Source: Rugosimonospora africana (GTDB taxonomy: Bacteria > Actinomycetota > Actinomycetes > Mycobacteriales > Micromonosporaceae). Taken from it: 64,000 nucleotides of DNA. The position numbers were made by a program, and so were the translations under genes. Positions 42,507 to 50,537 of the stretch are shown here, in pieces. The number at the start of each line of letters is the position of its first letter. The stretch's first letter is position 1. The notes under the pieces are model-generated. The model ran no database searches. It was not told the origin of the DNA and saw nothing but the letters and a program-made list of their open reading frames with translations. The DNA is taken from the NCBI RefSeq assembly GCF_016862975.1, contig NZ_BONZ01000040.1, positions 32,485 to 96,484 of the forward strand. The letters run 5' to 3'.

Positions 42507-44210
42507 TCAGGTGCCGATCAGCTTCCGCACCTGATCTGCGCCGATCGCCAGGAGCAGGGTGGGCAGCCGCGGTCCGGTGTCCCTGCCGACCAGCAGGTGG
42601 TAGAGCAGCGCGAAGAACGCCCGCTGCGCGGCCCGCAACTCCGGGGTCGGCTTCACGTCCTCGGGCAGTCCGAGGAGCCGCTTCGGTACGCCATACACCA
42701 GAGTGGTCAGGCCCGGCAACGACCAGTTCTCGTCCAGCCCGGCGGCGAGCAGGCGCAACGATTCCCGTTCGTCGTCGCCGAGCGACGCGAGCAGCCCGGT
42801 GTCCGGCTCGTCGCGTACCCGGGTGCGTTGCTCGGCGGGTAGCTGGGTGAGCACCCAGGCACGCGCCCGGTCCAGGCGCGGCCGGGTCTCGTCCAGCGAG
42901 CCGATCGGCCGCGACGGGTCGAGGTCGCGCACGATGCGCAGCGCCTGGTCCTCGTCGCCGGCCGTAACGTCCACAATGGACGCCAGCGTCCGGTACGGGA
43001 CCGGGCGAGCCGTCGTGGGCAGTGCGCCCCGGGCGGTCCGCGTCGCCCGGCCGTGGGCCGCCGCGTCAGCGGCCGTCGCCGTGCTGGTGTCCACCTTCGC
43101 CGACAGCGCGTCCCACTCGTCGTACAGGCGCTGGATCTGGAGATCGAAGGCGATGGTGAACGCCTGGTTCGGCCGGCGCCTCGCGTACAGCCAGCGCAGC
43201 AGAGGAGCCTCCATGATGGACAGTGCGTCGGCCGGCGTGGGTACGCCGCCCCGGGAACTGCTCATCTTCGCCATGCCGCTGATGCCGACGAACGCGTACA
43301 TCGGGCCGATCGGCGGTTCGCCACCGAACACCGGGCCGATGATCTGGCCACCGACCACAAAGGACGATCCCGGGGACGTGTGGTCCACACCCGACGGTTC
43401 GAAGACCACGCCCTCGTACGCCCAGCGCATCGGCCAGTCGACCTTCCAGGCGAGCTTTCCCTGCCGGTGCTCGGCCAGCACCACGGTCTCCGAGTGGCCA
43501 CACCCGCACTCGTACACGAGCTCGGTGGTCTCGTCGTCGTACCCGGTCACCGTGGTCAGGTCGCGTTCGCACTGGGAGCAGTACGGCCGGTACGGGTAGT
43601 ATCCCGCGGCCACGCTGCCGTCATCGTCCACACCCTCCTTCGTCCGGTACCGGCGCAGAACGGCGTCGATCCGTTCGCGTTCACTCATCGCCCGGAGTAC
43701 CTGCCGGGTGTACGCGCCGGACGTGTACATCTGGGTCTGGCTCACCGGACGGTACTCGACGCCGAGTTCCGCCAGGGCCGCGGCCATCGGTGCCTTGAAG
43801 TGCTCGGCCCAGTTGGGGTGCTCGCTGCCCGCCGGCGCCGGGACACTGGTCAGTGGTTTGCCGATGTGCTCCGCCCAGGACGGGTCGATGCCGGCGGGTA
43901 CCTTCCGGAACCGGTCGAAGTCGTCCCAGGACAGCAGGTGTACGCAGTCGTGCCCGCGCCGCCGGATCTCGTCGGCGACCAGGTGCGGTGTCATGACCTC
44001 GCGCAGGTTGCCGAGGTGGATCGGGCCGGACGGGCTGAGGCCGGACGCGCAGACGATGGGCCGGTCCGGATCGCGGCGCCGCGCCTCGGCGATCACCTCG
44101 TCCGCGAATCGGGACACCCAGTCGGACTCGCTCACCTGAACCACGCTCGCATCCGCCTTCCCGTCCGGTGCCGGCGCCGAGATCCTTTCATCGATGACGG
44201 CGGCGGACAC
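42507..44210 (-). CDS. lysS: Class I lysyl-tRNA synthetase
   Basis: The 567-residue enzyme charges tRNA-Lys and is of the class I (archaeal-type) form found in many actinomycetes. The Rossmann catalytic core has ASGLSPSGPIHLGNLREV (HIGH position) and ISGMAKMSSSRGG (KMSKS position), with the zinc-type CSQC...CGCGH pair between. The C-terminal anticodon-binding helices follow (LRAAQRAFFALLYHLLVGRDTGPRLP). The GTG at 44210 gives the usual N-terminus; the open frame upstream is Pro/Arg-rich noise from repeat DNA. It diverges from the DAP-decarboxylase-like gene, sharing a 336-bp gap. Whether a class II LysRS also exists cannot be known from this window. Confidence 0.92.
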   Translation of the reverse strand: MSAAVIDERISAPAPDGKADASVVQVSESDWVSRFADEVIAEARRRDPDRPIVCASGLSPSGPIHLGNLREVMTPHLVADEIRRRGHDCVHLLSWDDFDRFRKVPAGIDPSWAEHIGKPLTSVPAPAGSEHPNWAEHFKAPMAAALAELGVEYRPVSQTQMYTSGAYTRQVLRAMSERERIDAVLRRYRTKEGVDDDGSVAAGYYPYRPYCSQCERDLTTVTGYDDETTELVYECGCGHSETVVLAEHRQGKLAWKVDWPMRWAYEGVVFEPSGVDHTSPGSSFVVGGQIIGPVFGGEPPIGPMYAFVGISGMAKMSSSRGGVPTPADALSIMEAPLLRWLYARRRPNQAFTIAFDLQIQRLYDEWDALSAKVDTSTATAADAAAHGRATRTARGALPTTARPVPYRTLASIVDVTAGDEDQALRIVRDLDPSRPIGSLDETRPRLDRARAWVLTQLPAEQRTRVRDEPDTGLLASLGDDERESLRLLAAGLDENWSLPGLTTLVYGVPKRLLGLPEDVKPTPELRAAQRAFFALLYHLLVGRDTGPRLPTLLLAIGADQVRKLIGT

Positions 44211-44546
44211 CGGTTTTTCGCGAGAGCGGGGCGTTGGCTTCCGGCGGCGGGGGTGTGGCGCCGGGGGCGAACGGGCGCCGCCGGGGCTGGCGGGCGCTGC
44301 CGGGGCTGGCGGGCGCTGCCCGGGGGGCGGGCCGGCGCGGCCACGGGCGGGGCGGGCGCAGCCGGGGCGGCGTGGTGCGCGCCACAGCACGTCAGGGATC
44401 CGTCATGATCCGGTTTGCCGGCGTGGTTATTCCGTCAACGACGATTGGCAGGCGGGGCAACGGGTTCCAGCATTGGCGTCGTGAGTCGAGACGGTGCCGA
44501 AGATCCTGACGCAGGGCCGGATCCGGTGCCGGGTCTGGAGGAAGAC
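44211..44546. other. Divergent intergenic region between lysS and DAP-decarboxylase-like gene
   Basis: About 336 bp, very G-rich on the plus strand around 44240-44370 with repeats of gccggggctggcgggcgct. It must hold both promoters, but no clear -35/-10 pair or riboswitch-like structure was found. A GTG at 44481 could extend the plus-strand gene by 22 residues. Confidence 0.45.
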
Positions 44547-45884
44547 GTGACTCTGGTGGATGTGTTGCCGTCGCTGCGTACGTCGTTGCCGCCGCGGTTG
44601 GCGCCCGATCTGTGGCCGTATACCGCCGAGCGGATCGGTCCAGAACTGTACGTGGGCGGGGTGGCACTGAGCGAACTCGCCGCGCGGTACGCCACGCCGT
44701 GCTATGTCGTCGACGAGGTGGATGTCCGTGAGCGTTGCCGGGAGTACCGCGCGGCGTTCGGCGAGGGCGCGGTCTCCTACGCCGCCCGGGCGTTTCCGAG
44801 CGTCGGTCTGCTGCGGTGGTTCGCCGAGGAGGGTCTGGGGCTCAGCGTGTGCTCGGCCGGCGAGCTGGCGTTGGCACGGGCGGCCGGCTTCCCGGCCGAT
44901 CGGATCGCGCTGCACGGCGACGCGAAGTCGCCGCAGGACCTGCGCGCCGCCCTGGACTACGGGGTCGGCCGGGTCGTCATCACGTCGCTGTCGGAGATTC
45001 CGCGGCTCGCGGCCGAGGTGCGGGGCCGGCAGCAGGTGCTGCTACGGGTGTTGCTCGGGCCGGCGAAGGCGGACGCCACGTCGGTGGCCGCCGGGGCCGA
45101 CGAGGACCGGTTCGGGTTGTCCGCGGGTACCGACGAACTGGCCGAGGCGGTCGCGCGGGTGGTCGCGCACCCGAACCTGGAGCTGATCGGGCTCGACTAC
45201 TTCCTCGGTTCGCAGGTCGCCCGGTTCGGCGGGTACGAGATGGCGCTGCGGCGCCTGGTGGACGCGATGGCGGCACTGTCGCACCGGTTCGGGCCGCACC
45301 TGCGTGAGCTGAGCCTCGGCGGCGGCTTCGCGGTGCCGTACCGGGACGGCGACGGCGGGTTCGCGGTCGAGGCGTTCGCCAGCCGGTGGCCGGGTGTGCT
45401 GCGGGTGGAGTGCGAGCGGCACGGGATCCCGGTACCCCGGCTGACCGTGACGCCGGGCCGGGCGCTGGTCGCCCGGGCGGGTATCGCGCTGTACCGGGTG
45501 CTCGCCGTTCGGCGCAACGCGGCGGGACGGCAGCTCGCCGCCCTCGACGGCGGCCTGAGCGACAACCCCCGTCCGGCGCTGTATGGCGCCCGGTACACGC
45601 CGATGCTGATCGGCCGGTACGGCACCGTCCCCGACCGCCCGACCACGCTCGTCGGCCGGCACGGTGAGGGCGGCGACGTCATCGCCCGCGACGTGCCGCT
45701 GGCCGGCGACCTGCACCCGGGCGACGTGGTGGCCGTCGCCGACTGCGGCGCCTACCACTACGCGATGGCGTCGAACTACAACCTGGTGACCCGCCCGCCG
45801 GTGGTGTCGGTACGGGCGGGCCAGACACGGGAACTCATCCGTCGCGAGACCCTGGACGATGTCCTGACTCGCGACCTCGGGTGA
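44547..45884 (+). CDS. Diaminopimelate-decarboxylase homologue lacking the PLP lysine (likely pseudoenzyme)
   Basis: The 445-residue protein aligns throughout with actinobacterial LysA by recalled sequence: LAPDLWPYTAERIGPELYVGG, RYATPCYVVDEVD, EEGLGLSVCSAGELALA, LHGDAKSP, PGRALVARAG, DGGLSDNPRPALYGARY and YNLVTRPPVV. Key residues have changed. The PLP lysine of YAxKAF is Arg (YAARAF, codon 44787-44789 cgg). The HSHIGSQ block is DYFLGSQ, losing both His. The C(E/S)SGD cysteine is Gly (HGEGGD). The fold, phosphate-binding and dimer motifs are kept. It therefore cannot form the normal Schiff base. GGAGGA upstream supports GTG 44547. Divergent from lysS; a lysine/DAP-related regulatory or binding role is inference. 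Confidence 0.87.
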   Translation: MTLVDVLPSLRTSLPPRLAPDLWPYTAERIGPELYVGGVALSELAARYATPCYVVDEVDVRERCREYRAAFGEGAVSYAARAFPSVGLLRWFAEEGLGLSVCSAGELALARAAGFPADRIALHGDAKSPQDLRAALDYGVGRVVITSLSEIPRLAAEVRGRQQVLLRVLLGPAKADATSVAAGADEDRFGLSAGTDELAEAVARVVAHPNLELIGLDYFLGSQVARFGGYEMALRRLVDAMAALSHRFGPHLRELSLGGGFAVPYRDGDGGFAVEAFASRWPGVLRVECERHGIPVPRLTVTPGRALVARAGIALYRVLAVRRNAAGRQLAALDGGLSDNPRPALYGARYTPMLIGRYGTVPDRPTTLVGRHGEGGDVIARDVPLAGDLHPGDVVAVADCGAYHYAMASNYNLVTRPPVVSVRAGQTRELIRRETLDDVLTRDLG

Positions 45885-46046
45885 GGTAATCCCGCCGGTC
45901 CGGTGCCGGGGCACACCCTCGCGCCCCGGCACCCCCGGACCGCACCGGTCAGATCATCGAACCGTCGGACCATCGAGCCGTCGGACCATCACGCCGGCCA
46001 GACCACAGTGTGGGTCGGACCACGGCGTTGGTCGGACCACGGCGGG

Positions 46047-47033
46047 TCAGACTCCGGCCGTGGCCCGGACCGGGATTCCGGCGCCCTCCAGCAGGGTCGT
46101 CATCGTCTCGGTCTCCGCGGCCGTCGGCGCCGGGAACGGGTCGCGCAGCAGCGGCGAGGAGATGGCTCCGCACAGGTACGCGCCGACCTTGTACCGGGTG
46201 TGCAGGCGCGCGTAGTCGCTGTAGACGTACTCGTGCAGCTTGGCGAGGCCGGACTTCCAGATGCGCAACGCCTCCGGGAAATCCCCGCGCCGCCAGGCCG
46301 AGATGTGCGCCAGCATCGGGGACAGCGAGTAGCAGAACGATCCCGAGCAGGCGCCGTCGAATTGGTCGTTGGCCAGGTTCTCGTGATAGCGCACCGCACT
46401 GGACGGCAGGATGGCCACGTGTGGCGCGGACTCGCGCAGGAACCGGGCGACCCGACGGAATCCCTCGTAGGAGTACGTCATCTTCCAGCCCGCCACGTTG
46501 GGAACCGCGTCGATGACCGCCCGTACCGTCTCCAGCGGCCAGCCCAGCCCGTACTCCGGGGTGCGGGAACCGGACGGGTGGATGACGAACGGGGTGTCGC
46601 CGGCCTCGGCCGCGATGGCGCGCAGGTAGTTCACCATCACTTCCGGGTACGTCACGCCGTTCCAGGCCGTCGAGATGTCCGAGGAACCGAACGGCGGCAG
46701 GATGAACAGTCCCGAGGCGCCGTCGGCCAGCGCCCGGCGGGCGCACGCGGCCGCCTCGGCGGAAGTGATCCCGCTGACGCCGGCCACGAACGCGCGACCC
46801 TCGGTGGCCTCCCGCGCGGTGACCAGGTTGGCGTGCCGCTCGTCCTGGCTCAGCGTGTAGAACTCGCCGGCCTCGGCATTGATGATGGGCACCAGGTTCC
46901 CGCCGTTGTGTGGCGCGTACAGTTCCCGCACCATCCCGCCGAGTTCGCTGTGCACGACCCGCCCGTCCTCGCCGAACGGGGTCACGAGGGTGACGTGCAG
47001 GGAGTGCGGATCGTAGCTGGGGGACTGGCTCAC
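46047..47033 (-). CDS. DapA-fold (dihydrodipicolinate synthase family) lyase/aldolase
   Basis: The 328-residue protein is a second DapA-superfamily member: HVTLVTPFGEDGRVVHSELGGMV, VPIINAEAGEFYTLSQDERHANLV (loop replacing GTTGE), PFVIHPSGSRTPEYG and VPNVAGWKMTYSYEGFR with the expected Schiff-base Lys. The Tyr of the YNxP motif is replaced by HPSG, so the chemistry may differ from DHDPS. Pyruvate- or hydroxy-acid-forming aldolases of sugar-acid breakdown are alternatives. GTG at 47033. Single gene; divergent from a small membrane protein across a region with phased repeats. Confidence 0.82.
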   Translation of the reverse strand: MSQSPSYDPHSLHVTLVTPFGEDGRVVHSELGGMVRELYAPHNGGNLVPIINAEAGEFYTLSQDERHANLVTAREATEGRAFVAGVSGITSAEAAACARRALADGASGLFILPPFGSSDISTAWNGVTYPEVMVNYLRAIAAEAGDTPFVIHPSGSRTPEYGLGWPLETVRAVIDAVPNVAGWKMTYSYEGFRRVARFLRESAPHVAILPSSAVRYHENLANDQFDGACSGSFCYSLSPMLAHISAWRRGDFPEALRIWKSGLAKLHEYVYSDYARLHTRYKVGAYLCGAISSPLLRDPFPAPTAAETETMTTLLEGAGIPVRATAGV

Positions 47034-47107
47034 GCGGACGCTCCGGCGGTAGGCGAATGGGCTGACGCAGCGACCCTACCGACTTGCTTGATCTTCGGAA
47101 ATGGCCG

Positions 47108-47137
47108 TTCCGCGAAGTGCCGCGAAGTTCCGCGGTG
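47108..47137. promoter_or_regulatory. Three helically phased 10-bp direct repeats
   Basis: TTCCGCGAAG, TGCCGCGAAG and TTCCGCGGTG follow each other without gaps (47108-47137), in the 299-bp divergent region between the DapA-like gene and a membrane gene. GGAAAT (47098-47103) and ATTTCC (47144-47149) flank them symmetrically. The local A+T content is above its surroundings. A regulator-binding array is likely. Confidence 0.5.
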
Positions 47138-47332
47138 GGGAATTTCCGGGGGTACGCCGCGGAAAGCGCGACCCGGATGCGGCACGATGGGCGGGTGTCC
47201 GCCCGCCGATCGTCGCCCCGCCGCCAGAAGCTCCGCCAGCCGCCAGGCCGCCAAGCGACAGGCCGCCAAGCGACGGCTCGCGAAGCGGCAGGCCGCCAAC
47301 CGGCTGCCCGTAAACCGGGGAACCGTCCCGGG

Positions 47333-47908
47333 ATGAGTGGGCACCGGATCGCGCTGCGCGTCGCGCTCGGGCTGCTGTGGGGTCTGGTCATGGCCGTGGT
47401 GTTCGCGGGCATCGGGTTCGGCGCACTGGTGGCCGGCGGGTACCTCGGGTACGTTCTGCTGCCCCGACTGGACGGCGGTCACGACATCGGTGCGGTCCTG
47501 GCGGTCCTGGCGGTCGCCGGAGTGGCCCTCGCCATCGTCGTGTGTCACCGGGCCCGGCGTTGGGTGCAGCGGCTGCGCCTGTCGCGCGGGTGCGACACCA
47601 GCGCCACGGCGACCGTGGTGTGGCGGGACAGGCGGTACACCGCTGGCAGCAGGGGCGGCAGCAGCACCCTGTACACCGTCTATCTGAGCTGGTGCGATGG
47701 AGACGAGCGGACCGGCGAGCGGACCGGCGAGCGGACCGGCGAGCGGACCGGCGAGCGGCAGTACAGGTTCCTCGGCGACGGTCCGGACGACTTCGCCACC
47801 CGGACCAGGCTCGGCGCGACACTGCCGATCCGGTACCCGGCCCGGCGCCCGCACCGGTTCATCGTCGACATCCCGTACGCGCCGACGATGGCCGACCTGT
47901 TCATCTGA
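47333..47908 (+). CDS. Small membrane protein with two helices and an ERTG repeat
   Basis: The 191-residue protein has two hydrophobic helices (residues ~8-40 and ~50-70), then a soluble beta-rich domain: TATVVWRDRRYTAG, STLYTVYLSWCDGDE, RYPARRPHRFIVDIP. It contains five copies of Glu-Arg-Thr-Gly from a 12-bp repeat. I do not recognise the family; similar DUF3592-type small membrane proteins exist. The ATG at 47333 is used. A GTG at 47195 would add 46 residues of Arg/Gln/Ala repeats (RQATGRQATAREAAGRQ), also tandem-repeat derived. Function unknown. Confidence 0.7.
   Translation: MSGHRIALRVALGLLWGLVMAVVFAGIGFGALVAGGYLGYVLLPRLDGGHDIGAVLAVLAVAGVALAIVVCHRARRWVQRLRLSRGCDTSATATVVWRDRRYTAGSRGGSSTLYTVYLSWCDGDERTGERTGERTGERTGERQYRFLGDGPDDFATRTRLGATLPIRYPARRPHRFIVDIPYAPTMADLFI
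47705..47758 (+). repeat. 12-bp repeat coding Glu-Arg-Thr-Gly
   Basis: Four complete units of gagcggaccggc (47705-47752) plus a partial unit, in frame in the small membrane protein. Confidence 0.92.
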
Positions 47909-47922
47909 TTCAGCCAGGCCAG

Positions 47923-49830
47923 CTACGTCAGCGCGGGCAGCCGCTGGTCGCCGCGCAGCACGTCGCGGAACAGGTCGCCGCGCTGTTCGATCCGGCGCAG
48001 CACGGTGCGGATAGTGAACCCGTCCGGGGTCAGAGCCGGGTCGTCGAGTTCGTCCCAGCTGATCGGCGCCGACACCGGAGCGCCGGGTGCCGGGCGGGGG
48101 CTGTACGGTGCGACCAGGGTCTTGTTGATGGCGTTTTGCGTGTAGTCCAGCCGGGCGCGGCCACCGCGCTCGCCGACCTGCCACTTCCAGCTCACCAGGT
48201 CGGGCGCCACCGCGCCGACGGTCTTGGACAGATCCTCCACCCAGTCCCGGGTGGCGTCGAAGTCGGGGCCGCGGGCGATCGGTACCCAGATCTGGATGCC
48301 GCGCCGGCCGGTGACCTTCGGCTGGGCGCGCAGGCCGAGGTGTTCGAAGGCGGTCCGGTGCAGCCGGGCGAGCGCGAGCAGGTCGTCCCAGCTGGTCTGC
48401 CCGCCCGGGTCGAGGTCGATCAGCGCGTACGTCGGCCGGTGCGGCTCGTCGACGAGCGACGTCCAGGCGTGCCACTCCAGCGCGCCGAAGTTCGCCGCCC
48501 AGACCAGCGCGGCCGGCTCATCGATGACCAGGTACGTGCCCGCCTCGGACCGGGCCGCCTCCGGGTTGTCCCAGCGGGGCAGCCAGTCCGGTGCGTGCTT
48601 CGGCAGTTCCTTCTGCCAGAACCCCTTGGCCTGCGCGCCGTTCGGGAAGCGGTGCAGGTTCAGCGGGCGCCGAACGAGGTACGGCAGCAGAACCGGCGCG
48701 ATCCGCGCCGCGTACCGCAGCAGGTCCCGCTTGGTGACCGGCTCCTCGCCGGTACGCCCCGGGAACAGCACCTTGTCGAGGTTGGTCACGCGCAGCTCTC
48801 GGCCGTAGACGTGCCACACCCCGATGGACGCGAAACCGTCCAGCTCCGCGAGTTCCGCCGGGTCGGGCGCGGCGACCGGCGGTGCCTTCAGCGCGACGGC
48901 GGCGCGGGCGGCGGGCAGATCCGAGCGCCACATCCGGTCCGGGTCGGCCTTCACCTCATCGTTGGTGCGACCGCTTCTCACCGACCGGGGATGGTCTTCC
49001 GCGTCCCAGCCGTCGACCGCGTACTCGTCGTGCTTGTGCAGCAGCAGCCACCCGTCCCGGCCAGACGCGTCCGGGCGGGTGCGCACCAGGATGAACCGGC
49101 CGCGCAGCTTCTCGCCGTACAGGTCGACGTGCAGTTCGCCGCGGGCGAGAGCCCGGCCCGGGTCCGGCGGGTCGCCGGCGTCGTGCGGTTCCCAGGTGCC
49201 CGTGTCCCAGAGGATGACGTCGCCGCCGCCGTACTCGCCGGACGGGATGACGCCCTCGAAGTCGATGTACTCCAGCGGGTGGTCCTCGACGTGGAACGCG
49301 GCCCGCCGCACGCCCGGGTCGAGCGTCGGCCCCTTCGGCACGGCCCAGCTCACCAGGACACCGTCGACCTCCAGCCGGAAGTCGTAGTGCAGCCGGCGCG
49401 CCCGGTGCCGCTGGACGACGAACCGGCGGGCGCCGGGCTCCGGTGCGGCCGGGGACGGCGCACCCTGCGGTTCCGGGGTGCGCGCGAAGTCACGCATGCG
49501 CCGGTAGGGCGCCAGCTTCTCGCGCGGCTCTGCCTGCTTCTCCCGGGGCTCTGCCCGCCTCTCGCGGAGCTTCCCGTGCTTCTCCCGGGGCTGTGCCTGC
49601 TTCTCGCGGGGCTTCCCGTGCTCCTCCCGGGGCTGTGCCTGCTTCTCGCGGGACTGTGCCTGCTTCTCGCGGGGCTGTGCCTGCTTCTCGCGGGGCGTCC
49701 TCCGCGAGGTCTCCCGCGGCTGTTCGCGCGAGGTCTCCCGAGGCTCCTCCCGCGGCTTTCCCCGCGAGGTCTCCCGGGGCTCCTCCTGCGGCTTCTTTCG
49801 AGGCGAAGACCGCGGACGGGACGCTGGCAC
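47923..49830 (-). CDS. LigD-like protein: 3'-phosphoesterase plus polymerase domain, no ligase
   Basis: The ~635-residue protein has an N-terminal extension, then the LigD PE domain (YRRMRDFARTPEP, ARRLHYDFRLEVDG, AVPKGPTLDP, FHVEDHPLEYIDFEGVIPSGEYGGG) and the Pol domain (ELRVTNLDKVLFPGRTGEEPVTK, HRFPNGAQAKGFWQKELP, YALIDLDPGG with the metal Asp pair, TGRRGIQIWVPI, WQVGERGGRARLDYTQNAINKT). The ATP-dependent ligase domain is absent. Such PE-Pol proteins work with Ku and a separate ligase in non-homologous end joining. The first ~105 residues are Arg/Glu/Lys/Gln heptad-like repeats (REKQAQP). The start is uncertain: GTG 49830 or TTG 49842. No Ku gene is in the window. Confidence 0.87.
   Translation of the reverse strand: MPASRPRSSPRKKPQEEPRETSRGKPREEPRETSREQPRETSRRTPREKQAQPREKQAQSREKQAQPREEHGKPREKQAQPREKHGKLRERRAEPREKQAEPREKLAPYRRMRDFARTPEPQGAPSPAAPEPGARRFVVQRHRARRLHYDFRLEVDGVLVSWAVPKGPTLDPGVRRAAFHVEDHPLEYIDFEGVIPSGEYGGGDVILWDTGTWEPHDAGDPPDPGRALARGELHVDLYGEKLRGRFILVRTRPDASGRDGWLLLHKHDEYAVDGWDAEDHPRSVRSGRTNDEVKADPDRMWRSDLPAARAAVALKAPPVAAPDPAELAELDGFASIGVWHVYGRELRVTNLDKVLFPGRTGEEPVTKRDLLRYAARIAPVLLPYLVRRPLNLHRFPNGAQAKGFWQKELPKHAPDWLPRWDNPEAARSEAGTYLVIDEPAALVWAANFGALEWHAWTSLVDEPHRPTYALIDLDPGGQTSWDDLLALARLHRTAFEHLGLRAQPKVTGRRGIQIWVPIARGPDFDATRDWVEDLSKTVGAVAPDLVSWKWQVGERGGRARLDYTQNAINKTLVAPYSPRPAPGAPVSAPISWDELDDPALTPDGFTIRTVLRRIEQRGDLFRDVLRGDQRLPALT
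49510..49795 (-). repeat. Degenerate 21-bp-type repeats coding REKQAQP in the LigD-like N-terminus
   Basis: Many related copies (ctcgcggggctgtgcctgct and variants) code for Arg-Glu-Lys-Gln-Ala-Gln-Pro and Pro-Arg-Glu-Thr-Ser-Arg units. The result is a charged, probably helical or disordered tail on the repair protein. Confidence 0.8.
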
Positions 49831-49994
49831 GGTTCCAGTCAAACCCGTCCCGGCGGACCCGGCAACCGGGACCGGCGAATCGCCGCCTGCCTTGGCGATT
49901 CTTGGGCGGCTCGGTGGGATCGCCGCCTCAGCGATTCTGGGTACCTCGGCGGGATCGGTGTCTCGGCGGTTCTGGGTGCCTCAGCGATTCCGGC

Positions 49995-50537
49995 CTACCG
50001 GCCCCGGTTCAGCGGACCCCAGTCCCGCGGTGCCAGGCCGCGCACCGTCCGCTCGCACTCGGCGAGCGCGTCCTCGGCGATCCAGGCGACCGGTTCGCGG
50101 CAGGAGACCAGCGGCTCGTTGTCCGGGCCGCGCCCGGTCTCGTTCCCGATCAGGACCCACGGCCGGACGCCCGGCCCGCGCAGCTCCCGCAGGTGCCGGT
50201 AGTCGTACAGGCGACGGGCCACCCATACCCGGATCGAGCGGTCCTCCCACCACGGCTCGACGGCCAGCGGGCTGGCCGACAGGCCGGGCAGCGGTACGCC
50301 GGTGAGAGCGTCGCGGCTGATCTGCCCGTTGCCGGTGCCGTCGAGGTCCAGGTGGGGGCCCTGCGACCACCGGATGTAGAGCTCTTCGCCGGAACCGTGG
50401 CTGTCGACCAGCTGGGCCAGCTCGGCAAGGCTCGCGATCGTGGGCAGCCCGTCGCCGGTGCTTTCGCCAGTGCTTTCGCCGGTGCTCGCGCCCGTGGTTT
50501 CGCCGGGCGCCCGGTCGCCGTCGTCCGCCGCGGTCAC
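49995..50537 (-). CDS. DUF6098-like small protein
   Basis: The 180-residue protein has a low-complexity start (TGASTGESTGESTGD, from a 12-bp repeat) and a conserved-looking body: IASLAELAQLVDSHG, ELYIRWSQGPHLDLD, LTGVPLPGLSASPLAVEPWWED, WVARRLYDYRHLRE, PWVLIGNETGRGPDNEPLV. I recall this pattern as the DUF6098 type but could not verify. GTG at 50537 overlaps the stop of the preceding gene (GTGA), so the two are one operon. Function unknown. Confidence 0.75.
   Translation of the reverse strand: MTAADDGDRAPGETTGASTGESTGESTGDGLPTIASLAELAQLVDSHGSGEELYIRWSQGPHLDLDGTGNGQISRDALTGVPLPGLSASPLAVEPWWEDRSIRVWVARRLYDYRHLRELRGPGVRPWVLIGNETGRGPDNEPLVSCREPVAWIAEDALAECERTVRGLAPRDWGPLNRGR

Noticed and set aside
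42507..45884. lysA-argS-type lysine biosynthesis operon
   Set aside because: The decarboxylase homologue lacks the catalytic lysine and is divergent from lysS, so it is not an ordinary biosynthetic operon.
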